A stretch of DNA of 64,000 bases from assembly GCF_032050975.1 (NCBI RefSeq), contig NZ_CP116967.1, positions 2,539,001 to 2,603,000 on the forward strand. Reading direction: 5' to 3'. The stretch is from Candidatus Nitrospira allomarina. GTDB lineage: Bacteria; Nitrospirota; Nitrospiria; Nitrospirales; UBA8639. The stretch's first letter is position 1. Each line of letters opens with the position of its first letter. The notes beneath the pieces were generated by a model. The model searched no databases, was not told the origin of the DNA, and saw only the letters and a list, made by a program, of their open reading frames with translations. Both the position numbers and the translations under genes were made by a program. Shown in pieces: positions 42,653 to 51,594 of this stretch.

Positions 42653-44029
42653 ATGCCGGCTTGGGTATTAAATTGGTTGAATAAACTCCGTGCGAGTCTC
42701 TGGCTTATACCCACTTGCATGACCATTGCCGCCATTCTCCTCTCGTTGGTCGTACCCTATCTCGACAATTTTTTTACGCCCGGGAATATAGATTTTCTTC
42801 AATGGCTAAGCAATATGGGTCCTGAAGGAGCGATGACTCTCCTTTCGACCATTGCCGGTTCCATGATTACCATTGCCGGTGTCGTGTTTTCCATCACAAT
42901 TGTGGCCTTGACCCTGGCTTCGGGACAATTCGGCCCACGTCTCTTAGGAAATTTTTTGCGGGATCGAGGGAATCAAGTAGTCCTGGGAACGTTCGTGGCG
43001 ACATTCCTTTATTGTCTGCTCGTCTTGCGAACCATCCATGTTGATCCCAATGGCTCTACGCCATACTGGGGAACGTTGGCGGGCCTGATTTTGGCCGTGT
43101 GCAGCCTAGGGGTATTGATTTATTTCATGCATCATATTGCTGTTTCCATTCAAGCCCCCAATTTGATCGCTGCGGTATATGGGGAATTGGAAGAAGACCT
43201 GGCCAGACTTTTTCCAGAGCGTTTGGGACTGGCCGATGGTAATGAGGCGAACAAAACCCACATTCCCTCTATCATGTCCCGGATAGAAAAAGAGGGAATG
43301 GAAATTAAGGCCGAAATTGGGGGTTACCTTCAGGCAATTGAAAATGATGCACTGTTGGAAATCGCGCGTGAACAGAATTTAGTGATATTTCTTCATTACC
43401 GGCCAGGCCATTTTATCACCAAGGGAGCATCATTGGCCAAAGTTCTGGCCCTTGGGCCGATGGCGGATGTCGTAACCCAACATATTAACAAGCAAATGAT
43501 CTGTGGAACCAACCGGACCCAGGAACAAGATATTGAATTTTCCGTGCTTCAACTTGTGGAAGTGGCGGTGAGGGCACTTTCCCCTGGAATTAATGATCCG
43601 TTCACATGCATTCAGTGTATTGATCACCTCAGTGCAATTTTATGCCAGCTTGCGCGAAGAGAGTTTCCCTCTCCTTTCCGGTACGATCCTGAGGGAGTTC
43701 TTCGTGTGATTGCTCCGTCTGTCACCTTTGAAGGCGTCATGAATGCGGCTTTTAATCAAATTCGACAACACGGAAACGGCAATGTGGCGGTGATCATCTG
43801 TCTGTTGGAAGGTTTGGGGCGAATAGGTGAAACCGTAGAACGAAATGAGGATCGTGGGGCAATCCTTCGTCATGTCGAAATGGTCCAAAGAGGGAGCCGG
43901 GAATCCATTCAGGAAAAAAATGATTTAGAGGCCGTGGAGGATCGGTGCCGTCAGGTCATGGCTTCGTTGAGTATGGGAGAAAGGCGGAGTACTCTTTTGA
44001 TGGACAAAATGTTGCATATCCTTCCCTAA
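42653..44029 (+). CDS. DUF2254 membrane protein
   Basis: A 458-residue protein with about four N-terminal helices (residues about 15-40, 62-90, 110-130 and 142-165) and a large soluble C-terminal part. SLVVPYLDN, STIAGSMITIAGVVFSITIVAL and SGQFGPRLLGNFLRDRGNQ are the standard DUF2254 signature. The soluble part includes ALSPGINDPFTCIQCIDHL, also conserved in the family. Function is unknown; a channel-like role has been suggested from topology only. AGGTGG precedes the ATG. Co-transcription with the AI-2E gene is plausible. Confidence 0.88.
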   Translation: MPAWVLNWLNKLRASLWLIPTCMTIAAILLSLVVPYLDNFFTPGNIDFLQWLSNMGPEGAMTLLSTIAGSMITIAGVVFSITIVALTLASGQFGPRLLGNFLRDRGNQVVLGTFVATFLYCLLVLRTIHVDPNGSTPYWGTLAGLILAVCSLGVLIYFMHHIAVSIQAPNLIAAVYGELEEDLARLFPERLGLADGNEANKTHIPSIMSRIEKEGMEIKAEIGGYLQAIENDALLEIAREQNLVIFLHYRPGHFITKGASLAKVLALGPMADVVTQHINKQMICGTNRTQEQDIEFSVLQLVEVAVRALSPGINDPFTCIQCIDHLSAILCQLARREFPSPFRYDPEGVLRVIAPSVTFEGVMNAAFNQIRQHGNGNVAVIICLLEGLGRIGETVERNEDRGAILRHVEMVQRGSRESIQEKNDLEAVEDRCRQVMASLSMGERRSTLLMDKMLHILP

Positions 44030-44374
44030 CCGTGTCTTTCACTTCTGCTTTTGGGACCATTGAATTGGTCCATTGTAGTTAGCCCTCCGGTTAATAATGG
44101 GTCGATTCAGACTTTCGGATTTTCCTGCATGGTGTTGCTGTAAAGTTTGGAAAGTTGCCGGATACTTCTCTCCCTGTCACCAAGTCCATTCTGTCACTGG
44201 AACGCTTGTTTTGAGGCGGGTGTTTGACTTTTCAAGGATGCTGATAAAAATTTTGTACATTGTATTAGAAACCATAGAAAGTGGTTAATGAATTCAGAGA
44301 AGCCATTTGACTTATGCGTATTTGAAATAGGTGACTGATCCATTCCTATTAAACATTAATTGAAAAGGAAGGTT
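44030..44374. other. Intergenic region upstream of the double PRC-barrel gene
   Basis: No convincing gene. TCCATTGTAG (about 44068) and TACATTGTAT (about 44257) are similar to TCCATTGTAT (about 46185) ahead of the metallothionein gene and could be shared promoter elements. This is weak evidence. Confidence 0.4.
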
Positions 44375-45148
44375 ATGTTGAAAACTTTATTGGAAATGCG
44401 AGGGTATGGGTTACGAGCCATTGATAAAGATCTCGGGAGCGTGGATGATTTTTATTTTGACGACCGGTTGTGGAGAATCCGTTATCTGGTGGCGGATACC
44501 GGAAATTGGCTCCCGGGAAGAAGTGTGCTGATTGGACAAGAAGCTTTGGACCGCCCTGATGGGGAAAATAAAGTCTTTCCGGTGAAGCTGACCTCCGCAG
44601 AAATCGAAAATAGCCCGGGCATTGAATCCGACTTGCCATTTTCCCTCCAAAAGGAAAAAGAACTCCGCCTGTTTTTTAAATGGAGAGAATATTGGGACGA
44701 GGATGGTTTCATCCAGCCTGCCGGGTTCACACCGATGAGTGTCCCTGGAGGGGAAGCCATTGAACTTTCCCTCAAGGACGGAATGAAATCGTCTGCCAGA
44801 TTAAATGGGAATCCACATTTGCGGTCCGCCAATGAAATCCAAGGATATTACATCAGGGCCCGGGATGGAGAGATCGGCCATGTGGATGACTTCATCGTTG
44901 AGGATACCACATGGGCCATTCGATATTTGGTTGTGGATACTCAAAACTGGTTGCCAGGGAAAAAGGTTCTCATTTCTCACAAGTGGGTCAATACTGTTGA
45001 TTGGAATCAACAAACTGTTGAGGTTGCTATGACTCGAGAAACGATCGAGGGAAGTCCGGAGTATGATCCGAACACACCTATAAATAGAGAATACGAAGTT
45101 CGTATGTATGACTTTTATGGTAAACCCCACGATTGGGTTGAAAAATAG
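44375..45148 (+). CDS. Double PRC-barrel domain protein
   Basis: A 257-residue cytoplasmic protein with two tandem PRC-barrel domains. The first is about residues 1-75 (LRAIDKDLGSVDDFYFDDRL, then RYLVADTGNWLPGRSVLI). The second is about 155-235 (IRARDGEIGHVDDFIVEDTT, then RYLVVDTQNWLPGKKVLI). The near-identical wording shows internal duplication. This architecture is common in bacteria and is usually annotated as a stress-related PRC-barrel protein without known activity. AAAGGAAGG precedes the ATG at 44375; an in-frame TTG at 44360 is unlikely. It heads a plus-strand run of small stress and envelope genes. Confidence 0.85.
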   Translation: MLKTLLEMRGYGLRAIDKDLGSVDDFYFDDRLWRIRYLVADTGNWLPGRSVLIGQEALDRPDGENKVFPVKLTSAEIENSPGIESDLPFSLQKEKELRLFFKWREYWDEDGFIQPAGFTPMSVPGGEAIELSLKDGMKSSARLNGNPHLRSANEIQGYYIRARDGEIGHVDDFIVEDTTWAIRYLVVDTQNWLPGKKVLISHKWVNTVDWNQQTVEVAMTRETIEGSPEYDPNTPINREYEVRMYDFYGKPHDWVEK

Positions 45149-45290
45149 TCGACGTTTAAAAATGTGGTTTCCAAGAGGCAATTGAGGAGCGACCGAAGTT
45201 CTATTGGAAGGGAAACCTTTCCTAACATTACCAGACCGGGAAATGCATTGGAAAAATCGGCCCTTGAGCACTTACAAAAGGAGGGAGTCC

Positions 45291-45902
45291 ATGTTGAATA
45301 CGCTTACACAAAATCCTGTTCCCACCGTACTTATCGGCTTGGGATTGTACTGGTTGTTTAAGGATGGGGCTGAACCCTCTCACGAGACCACAAGACGCCA
45401 TCGAAGTGACCATAACTCTTGGGGCAACAGTGAGATAGAATTTCAACCTTCAGTGGGGGAACAGGTGACAGAAAAGATCCGAACAGCGAAGGATACCGTT
45501 CAAGGCCAAGTGTCGGAGTGGCAGGATGAGGCGAGTCACCAGGCTCATGAATTGAAAGAAGAAGCCAGTCGACGGGCTAAGGAATGGAAAGAGGGTGCAG
45601 GGCAGAAAATGGAAGAGGTCAAGGGATATCTTCAAGAGCAAGGGGCAGTTGTGCGAGGAGAATTCAATCACCTTTTGGACAATAATCCGCTGGCGGTGGG
45701 AGCCGTGATGGTGGCGCTAGGCACGGTCGTGGCAGCCGCCATACCGGCAAGTCGGAAAGAAGACCAATTGATGGGAGATTCGCGGGACAGGGTGATGAAA
45801 GCGGTGAAATCCAGCGTGGTATCGACCGTGGATGATGTGAAACACAAAGCAGGCCAAGTTGCGGAAAAGGTATTGCCGGAAGGGACACGAAATCTTCTTT
45901 AA
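45291..45902 (+). CDS. Membrane-anchored amphipathic helical protein (DUF3618-related)
   Basis: A 203-residue protein. Two short hydrophobic segments (residues about 9-22, PVPTVLIGLGLYWLF, and about 125-145, NNPLAVGAVMVALGTVVAAAIP) flank a long charged helical region (VSEWQDEASHQAHELKEEAS). It aligns with the C-terminal two thirds of the DUF3618 protein at 53900-54778, including NNPL...IG and SRKEDQLMGDSRDRV, but lacks the DUF3618 N-terminal helix. It resembles apolipoprotein-like envelope stress proteins. AAGGAGGGAGTCC sets the ATG; a longer frame from 45204 has no such site. Function unknown. Confidence 0.75.
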   Translation: MLNTLTQNPVPTVLIGLGLYWLFKDGAEPSHETTRRHRSDHNSWGNSEIEFQPSVGEQVTEKIRTAKDTVQGQVSEWQDEASHQAHELKEEASRRAKEWKEGAGQKMEEVKGYLQEQGAVVRGEFNHLLDNNPLAVGAVMVALGTVVAAAIPASRKEDQLMGDSRDRVMKAVKSSVVSTVDDVKHKAGQVAEKVLPEGTRNLL

Positions 45903-45938
45903 CCGAAAAATGCTATGCAATCGGAGGAAAGGAAAACT

Positions 45939-46121
45939 ATGACTTCTTATGTCAAAAGAATTTTATTGGTCGCGTGCTTTTCAGGATCACTCTTCGGTGC
46001 CCTGGGATGTGAACAAGAAGGTCCTGCGGAACGAGCAGGCGAAAGCGTCGATGAATCCATGGAGCAAGCGGGAGAAAAGATGGAACAGGCCGGAGAAAAT
46101 ATACAGGATTCGGCCAATTAA
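45939..46121 (+). CDS. Entericidin-like lipoprotein
   Basis: A 60-residue protein. The signal peptide ends in lipobox FGALGC (Cys about residue 24). A short acidic amphipathic helix follows with an internal repeat (EQAGEKMEQAGENI). It resembles the entericidin-like protein at 21411. GGAGGAAAGGAAAAC precedes the ATG, and a longer frame from 45915 is disfavoured. It sits 36 bp after the helical membrane protein, so the two are probably co-transcribed. Confidence 0.8.
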   Translation: MTSYVKRILLVACFSGSLFGALGCEQEGPAERAGESVDESMEQAGEKMEQAGENIQDSAN

Positions 46122-46311
46122 AAATCCCACATCAACAGATGAGGAAATTATTGTCTCCATTTTTCCTCATGTGAAAGTAGTTTTGTCCATTGTATGAAGC
46201 GGCTTAAAAGGGCAACACTGAATGATGAATTGGTTATTGCGTTTGGAAAAAGGGATTTTGTAATCGGAATTCTGGAGTTAATTCCTATGACCCTGACGGA
46301 AAGGAGAAATG

Positions 46312-46467
46312 ATGACCACCGCCAATGCTAAAAAATGTGCTCACCCTGGCTGTTCATGCGAAGCCCCTCCGGGGAAGGAATTTTGTTCCGAAAAATGCTC
46401 ATCATCCCAACCGTCGAAGGGCGGAAAATGTCAGTGCGGACATTCCGGATGTGGGCACGGAGGGTAA
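46312..46467 (+). CDS. Bacterial metallothionein (SmtA/BmtA-like)
   Basis: A 51-residue protein with eight cysteines and three histidines. The pattern KCAHPGCSC, FCSEKC and KCQCGHSGCGHGG matches prokaryotic metallothioneins (PF02069), which bind Zn2+ or Cd2+ in a Cys/His cluster in the cytoplasm. The double ATG is preceded by AAGGAG; 46312 has the better spacing. It is short and easily missed. No SmtB/ArsR-type regulator is adjacent. It lies in the stress-gene run between an entericidin-like and an exported repeat protein. Confidence 0.85.
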   Translation: MTTANAKKCAHPGCSCEAPPGKEFCSEKCSSSQPSKGGKCQCGHSGCGHGG

Positions 46468-46545
46468 CGGCATAAATGCTCAAAGGACGGACGTTGGTCG
46501 TTGTTCTTTGGGGTACAGCGGAAATTCCACATGAAGGAGGCGAAC

Positions 46546-46938
46546 ATGAATGCTCCCAAGTTTCATTTGCAGTGGTTTCCGAATGTAAAAATTATCATGC
46601 CATTGGTTGTTCTACTGGGGATTACAGGATTCGCTTTTGGTAGCGATCTCACTGGCCATGTTCCCGAAAGTGACCGTTCGGCGACAACTCAAATACAGAA
46701 AGATGGTCAATTAGATGAAGGTCATCGCATTATTCAAGGGGTGGTAGAAGAAGTGAACGAAAATACGTTACGGGTGGATGCGGGTGAGGCTGGAGAGTTA
46801 GCCCCGCGATACCTGAATTTGGCTAATTCCGAGAAGAAAGATGATTTCAAAATAGGTGATACGGTTCTGATAGAAATTAACGCCCAAAATAAGGTGGTAA
46901 ATTATCAACAGCTTTCCAAAGATGGAGCGAAGGAGTAA
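46546..46938 (+). CDS. Exported single-repeat beta-rich protein
   Basis: A 130-residue protein with a signal peptide (about 12-33, VVLLGITGFAFGS). A single repeat runs from GHRIIQGVVEEVNENTLRVD through LAPRYLNLA to GDTVLIEINAQNKVVNY. This is the same repeat as the first repeat of the proteins at 16408 and 62691, so it is a minimal member of that family. AAGGAGGCGAAC sets the ATG at 46546. It lies 78 bp after the metallothionein gene. Function unknown; location is periplasmic by prediction. Confidence 0.8.
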   Translation: MNAPKFHLQWFPNVKIIMPLVVLLGITGFAFGSDLTGHVPESDRSATTQIQKDGQLDEGHRIIQGVVEEVNENTLRVDAGEAGELAPRYLNLANSEKKDDFKIGDTVLIEINAQNKVVNYQQLSKDGAKE

Positions 46939-47061
46939 CTTGCCATTAAGGATCTGCAGCTCGAAACGGGGAATGTTCAGCCATCAACAGATGGCAGATG
47001 AGTCGTTCCCGATAAACAACCCATTCCGCCCTTTTCGGAAGGGAACAAAGGAGAATTACGT

Positions 47062-47226
47062 ATGTTAAGTTGGGCCATTACATTTTTAGTCATTGCTCTC
47101 ATTGCAGGAGTGGTCGGCTTAACTGGGGTAGCCGGTACAGCGACCAATATTGCCTGGGTGTTATTTGTCGTATTTCTGATAATTTTTGCCTTGAGCTTTA
47201 TTACGGGGAAAAGACCTCCGGCCTAG
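47062..47226 (+). CDS. DUF1328 small membrane protein
   Basis: A 54-residue protein with two membrane helices ([20 protein letters not shown] and [20 protein letters not shown]) joined by GVAGTA, the standard YtjA/DUF1328 pattern. Members are small inner-membrane proteins, often near stress or biofilm genes, with no known function. AAAGGAGAATTACG precedes the ATG. The stop codon lies inside the loop of a perfect 8-bp hairpin. Confidence 0.9.
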   Translation: MLSWAITFLVIALIAGVVGLTGVAGTATNIAWVLFVVFLIIFALSFITGKRPPA

Positions 47227-47233
47227 CCGGAGG
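47215..47233 (+). terminator. Hairpin spanning the DUF1328 stop codon
   Basis: CCTCCGGC (47215-47222) and GCCGGAGG (47226-47233) pair perfectly around a 3-base loop that includes the start of the TAG stop codon. No T-run follows, so it may act as an mRNA 3' stabiliser or weak terminator. Confidence 0.45.
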
Positions 47234-47379
47234 ATTGAAAAGGTCACACCCGTCATAAATGGGGAAACGGCTCATAAGGTAAATTGAGTGTGGGCTGTGG
47301 CGGCACGATTGCATTTGGCTGGAGACTTATACACCTAAAGTAACATTGAGCCCCAAGCCAGGGAATTGTGGGTTTTAAC

Positions 47380-47778
47380 ATGATCATGGTCATTACCCCT
47401 GACGAGGTCTTTCGAACCGCAATGGTCCTCCACTTTCAGGAAAAGGACTTTCCTCTTTCTATACCGGAGAATAGGCATGATGTGACTTCACTCGTGGAGA
47501 AACAGGCTCCTGAAGTCATAGTTCTGGATCTGTCCATTGCCGATCCCAATGGGCAGACCCTCCTGAAAGATCTGCGTGCCATAGGGTATGGCGGAAAAAT
47601 TGTCGTTATTAGTGGACCCTCCAATCGTCCATTAATGGTCAACATGCATCATCAGAAGGTCGATCAAGTCATGAGGAGAACTCCAACTGATCCTATCGGC
47701 CCTTTTATCGATCAACTGGAAAGCATAATCCGAGTGATGTTCCGTGAGGAAATATCCAAAAAGCCCTCACTAGAGTGA
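47380..47778 (+). CDS. Second stand-alone degenerate receiver-domain protein
   Basis: A protein of about 132 residues, paralogous to the one at 38510. It opens MIMVITPDEVFRTAMVLHFQ, keeps the phosphorylation-site strand VIVLDLSIADPNG and a Ser in VVISGPS. It lacks a clean acidic pair and has Arg where Lys is usual (VMRRTPTD). It has no output domain. It may bind a partner independently of phosphorylation. The start is ATG 47380 by alignment with the paralogue; GTG 47368 in frame is possible and no ribosome binding site decides. Confidence 0.7.
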   Translation: MIMVITPDEVFRTAMVLHFQEKDFPLSIPENRHDVTSLVEKQAPEVIVLDLSIADPNGQTLLKDLRAIGYGGKIVVISGPSNRPLMVNMHHQKVDQVMRRTPTDPIGPFIDQLESIIRVMFREEISKKPSLE

Positions 47779-47957
47779 ACGGTTTGTCAACGTGGGATAA
47801 ATTGGGAGGACCGGTTTAAAACGAAAAAGGAAATAGCAGAAGACCCCACGGGCAGTTCGTCCATAAATGGTCCGGAATAATAAGGCAATGGAATCAGGTG
47901 GATAGGCACCTCGTATCTTTTCACAATTGATGACGGACGAGAAAAGGATTCAGTGTT

Positions 47958-48818
47958 ATGACCAGGCCAATTTGGAAAGGGCACATCACCTTTGGTCTTG
48001 TCACAATTCCTGTTGTCGTTCATTCAGCGGAAAAACAATTTGACTTGCATTTCCGGTTGTTGGATAGCCGGAATCAGGCCAGAGTCCGGTATGAACGTGT
48101 GAACGAGGAGACGGGTGAAGAGGTCCCATGGCAGGACATTGTAAAAGGGTTTGAATATGAAGAGGGTCGGTATGTTCTGTTAAATGATGCCGATTTTGAA
48201 AAAGTTGCCATTGAAGTGAATAAATCAGTTGAAATCGAAGCTTTTGTCAACGGAAAGGATATCGGCTACGAGTATTTTGAAAAGCCCTATTATCTTGTTC
48301 CCGATAAAAAGGGTGATAAAGTATACGTACTGTTACGGGAAGTGCTTCGTCGGAGTGGCAAAGTCGGGATTGCCAAAGTCGTTATCCGCACACGCCAGTA
48401 TTTAGCCGCTCTGATTCCTCAAGGACATGTTCTGATGCTGGAGCTTCTGCGATTTCATCAAGAAATCCGCAATATGAAAGAATTGGATGTGCCTGAAGCA
48501 AGTGTGAAATCTTACAAAATTTCGGAAAAGGAATTGACTTTGGCCCAACAGTTAGTGGAATCCATGAGCACCAAGTGGGAACCCCAGCGTTACCATGATG
48601 ATTACCGCGATGCTTTGTTGAAATGGATTGAAAAGAAATCGAAAAGTGCCCGATCACGAACATCCGTCCCCCCTGCCGCGAAAGAAGAGAAAATCGGTTC
48701 AGGAAAAGTCGTTGATATCATGTCCTTGTTAAAGAAAAGCGTTCAAAAGGCCCAACCCTCCGGCCGAGGCAAAAAACGTAAATCCGCCTCCCCTAGAAAA
48801 TCCCGTAAGGCCAGTTAA
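47958..48818 (+). CDS. ku: Non-homologous end joining protein Ku
   Basis: A 286-residue bacterial Ku. It opens RPIWKGHITFGLVTIPVVVH, followed by RYERVNEETGEEVPW, the beta-barrel region YYLVPDKKGDKVYVLLREVL and QYLAALIPQGHVLMLELLRF. A lysine/arginine-rich C-terminal tail (about 225-286) extends DNA binding. Ku homodimers ring broken DNA ends and recruit LigD. The ligD gene lies 102 bp downstream on the same strand, giving a complete two-component NHEJ system. AAAAGGA lies upstream of the ATG. Confidence 0.95.
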   Translation: MTRPIWKGHITFGLVTIPVVVHSAEKQFDLHFRLLDSRNQARVRYERVNEETGEEVPWQDIVKGFEYEEGRYVLLNDADFEKVAIEVNKSVEIEAFVNGKDIGYEYFEKPYYLVPDKKGDKVYVLLREVLRRSGKVGIAKVVIRTRQYLAALIPQGHVLMLELLRFHQEIRNMKELDVPEASVKSYKISEKELTLAQQLVESMSTKWEPQRYHDDYRDALLKWIEKKSKSARSRTSVPPAAKEEKIGSGKVVDIMSLLKKSVQKAQPSGRGKKRKSASPRKSRKAS

Positions 48819-48820
48819 AT

Positions 48821-48870
48821 ACCCTTCACCGTGTATTGTCCGCCTGATTGAGTAGAAGGGTCTTTGTTTT
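48821..48870 (+). terminator. Possible weak terminator between ku and ligD
   Basis: ACCCTTC (48821-48827) pairs with GAAGGGT (48855-48861) across a long 27-base loop and is followed by T-rich sequence. The long loop makes it a weak candidate; it may only reduce read-through. Confidence 0.25.
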
Positions 48871-48920
48871 AGTTTTTTCAGGACTCAGACATTCAAGGCT
48901 GCTCGGAGGGAGTCATACAC

Positions 48921-51542
48921 ATGGGCTTAAAAGAGTATCAGGGTAAACGTCAATTTGGTAAAACCCCGGAACCTCGTGGGACGACTTTCCGGACAAACCG
49001 GTCTTCTTTTGTTGTCCATAAGCATGCGGCAAGCCGGTTACATTACGATTTCAGACTTGAGCTGGACGGTGTGTTTAAAAGCTGGGCGGTTCCGAAAGGC
49101 CCCAGTTTATATCCTTCCCTCAAGCGTCTGGCCGTTCAGGTTGAGGATCACCCCGTCGAATATGGATCCTTCGAAGGAACCATCCCCAAAGAAGAATATG
49201 GCGGTGGGACGGTCATGGTATGGGATCGGGGCCAATGGGTCCCTCAAGGAAATCCCCATCATTCCTACGACCGGGGACGATTGAAATTTCTTCTAAAAGG
49301 CCAAAAGCTGAAAGGGGGATGGAGCCTGGTTCGAATGGGAGGGGCAAAAGCCAAAGAGGAAAAAAACTGGTTACTGATTAAAGAAAAGGATTCGGAAGCC
49401 CTTCGAGGGAAACATTCCGATATTATTGATATGGCCCCCAAAAGTGTCGCCACCGGACGATCATTGGATGAGATTGCCGGGGTGAAGCAGAAAAAAACCG
49501 GGCAGAAACCGGCTTCCCAACGGAAGTCGAAAAACAATTCCACAAAAAGCCGTTCCTCCCGTTCTCCTTCACGGAAGAATAGGAATTCCGGAACTTCCCG
49601 CGTCCCTGATCCGTCAGACCTTCCTTCCGCTGTGTCCTCTTCCCAACCAGCCACCTTTCATCCCCAGTTGGCGACCTTGGTCAAAACTTCTCCGGAAGGG
49701 GAGGATTGGCTGCATGAGATCAAGTTCGATGGGTATCGTATTGTCAGCATTGTTAAAAACGGAAGAATTCGCCTGTTGACCAGAAACGGAAAGGATTGGA
49801 CCAAAAAATTTCCCGACATCGGCGGAGCGCTGAAGACATTGCCGGTTCAACAAGGCATCCTTGACGGGGAGGTCGTCGTGCTTCGATCGAACGGCACCTC
49901 TGATTTTCAGGCCTTGCAAAATGTGTTGAAGGGTGAAGCCTCCGACCCTCTGGTCTACTTTGTCTTCGATCTGCCCTACTGCGAAGGGTATAATCTGTGT
50001 CGGACCCCGCTCCTCAAGCGCAAAGAACTGTTATGGGAATTCATCAAAGCCTTGCCGGAGAAAGCGGCCGCTCACGTCCGTTACAGCGATCATATTCAGG
50101 GTCAGGGAGAACGAACATTCGAACAGGCCTGTCGACGGGCCTTGGAAGGGATCATCAGCAAAAATGCCATGAGTCCCTATCGGCAAGCCCGTTCAAGGCA
50201 TTGGGTTAAAGTCAAGTGTTATCACCGGCAGGAATTTGTCATCGGCGGGTATACCAACCCTTCGGGATCCAGAAAATTTTTCGGAGCACTGCTATTGGGC
50301 TATTATGATAAGGAGGGACACTTACAATATGCGGGCCGGGTTGGCACCGGTTTTACCCACCAACGCCTTTCACGAATTTATGGGCTTCTGGACAAGCGAG
50401 CTCAGTCCCATCCTCCCTTTGCCCGGCTGCCTTCGGACAGGAACATTCTGGACGTGCATTGGGTCCATCCCGAACTTGTCGCCGAGGTAGAATTTTATGA
50501 ATGGACACGTGACGGGATGCTGCGCCATCCTTCGTTTGTCGGTCTCCGTGAGGATAAACCGGCAAAAGAAATCATCAAAGAAACTCCACACTCTATGAAC
50601 AATAAATTTTCCGACACGATTAATTCTTCCATCCGGGGATCCAATGCCTCGCCGGCAATCTCTACGGAAAAGCCGGAACTTGCGCTTACGCATCCCGAAA
50701 AGATCCTGTATCCTCGGCAGGGTTTCACGAAACGGAATCTGGCGGAATTTTATCTACAGGTGGCCAAATGGGTGTTGCCTCATGTGGCCGGCCGGCCGCT
50801 GACGCTGGTGCGGTGTCCTCAGGGATCTCAACAAAAATGTTTCTACCAAAAACATGCTTCGGGATCTCTTCCGGATTCCGTGCACCGCATTCTGATCCGC
50901 GAAAAAGAAACGAAAGCCAAGAACACTTATCTGGTGATTGACGACGTGAAAGGGCTGATCGCATTGGTGCAAATGGGCGTATTGGAAATTCATCCGTGGG
51001 GATGCCGGAAGGATCGGACGGATCGACCCGATCGCCTGGTCCTCGACCTGGACCCCGGTCCCGGAGTGAAATGGGAACAGCTGGTTGAAGGGGCCCATAT
51101 GTTAAAAAATCGGCTTTCCGAAGATGGCATAGAAAGTTTTGTGAAAACCTCAGGAGGAAAGGGATTACATGTCGTGGCCCCCCTGACACGTCGCGCCACA
51201 TGGGACCAGTTAAAGCAGTATACCCGGAGACTGGCGATGGAAACCGCCCAAGCGCATCCCTCGGGATTTGTGGCCACTATGAGCAAAGCCAAACGAAAGG
51301 GAAAAATTTTTATTGATTACCTTCGTAACACTTTCGGGGCCACATCTATTGCCACCTATGGCACTCGAGCTCTTCCCGGAGCGCCTGTGTCAACCCCTGT
51401 GAGTTGGGATGAACTCTATTCTATCTCCGGTTCCCAGGTCTTTACTCTCACCACTCTCCCTCAACGTCTTCAGAATCTTAGGACAGATCCCTGGAAGGGA
51501 TTTTTTGATCTTCGGCAGACACTATCCCGATCGCTAGTCTGA
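48921..51542 (+). CDS. ligD: Multifunctional DNA ligase D (phosphoesterase-ligase-polymerase)
   Basis: An 873-residue protein with three domains. The 3'-phosphoesterase (about 10-170) includes FVVHKHAASRLHYDFRLELD. A basic Ser/Lys/Arg linker (about 185-230) follows. The ATP-dependent ligase (about 245-555) has adenylation lysine Lys268 in EIKFDGYR. The archaeo-eukaryotic-primase-type polymerase (about 595-870) has metal aspartates Asp709 and Asp711 in LDLDPGPGV. The enzyme trims, fills and seals Ku-bound double-strand breaks. The order PE-Lig-Pol is one of the known arrangements and differs from mycobacterial Pol-PE-Lig. CGGAGGGAG precedes the ATG. Confidence 0.95.
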   Translation: MGLKEYQGKRQFGKTPEPRGTTFRTNRSSFVVHKHAASRLHYDFRLELDGVFKSWAVPKGPSLYPSLKRLAVQVEDHPVEYGSFEGTIPKEEYGGGTVMVWDRGQWVPQGNPHHSYDRGRLKFLLKGQKLKGGWSLVRMGGAKAKEEKNWLLIKEKDSEALRGKHSDIIDMAPKSVATGRSLDEIAGVKQKKTGQKPASQRKSKNNSTKSRSSRSPSRKNRNSGTSRVPDPSDLPSAVSSSQPATFHPQLATLVKTSPEGEDWLHEIKFDGYRIVSIVKNGRIRLLTRNGKDWTKKFPDIGGALKTLPVQQGILDGEVVVLRSNGTSDFQALQNVLKGEASDPLVYFVFDLPYCEGYNLCRTPLLKRKELLWEFIKALPEKAAAHVRYSDHIQGQGERTFEQACRRALEGIISKNAMSPYRQARSRHWVKVKCYHRQEFVIGGYTNPSGSRKFFGALLLGYYDKEGHLQYAGRVGTGFTHQRLSRIYGLLDKRAQSHPPFARLPSDRNILDVHWVHPELVAEVEFYEWTRDGMLRHPSFVGLREDKPAKEIIKETPHSMNNKFSDTINSSIRGSNASPAISTEKPELALTHPEKILYPRQGFTKRNLAEFYLQVAKWVLPHVAGRPLTLVRCPQGSQQKCFYQKHASGSLPDSVHRILIREKETKAKNTYLVIDDVKGLIALVQMGVLEIHPWGCRKDRTDRPDRLVLDLDPGPGVKWEQLVEGAHMLKNRLSEDGIESFVKTSGGKGLHVVAPLTRRATWDQLKQYTRRLAMETAQAHPSGFVATMSKAKRKGKIFIDYLRNTFGATSIATYGTRALPGAPVSTPVSWDELYSISGSQVFTLTTLPQRLQNLRTDPWKGFFDLRQTLSRSLV

Positions 51543-51594
51543 TTCTCAAAAACGGGTTTATGCGCGTGGGGGAAGACGTCCTCTCCGGTGCCGT

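Noticed and set aside
44097-44288. 63-codon plus-strand frame rich in Cys and Phe
   Set aside because: No ribosome binding site or family match; probably chance.
47368-47379. GTG start for the second receiver protein
   Set aside because: Alignment with its paralogue places the first residue at ATG 47380; the GTG has no better ribosome binding site.
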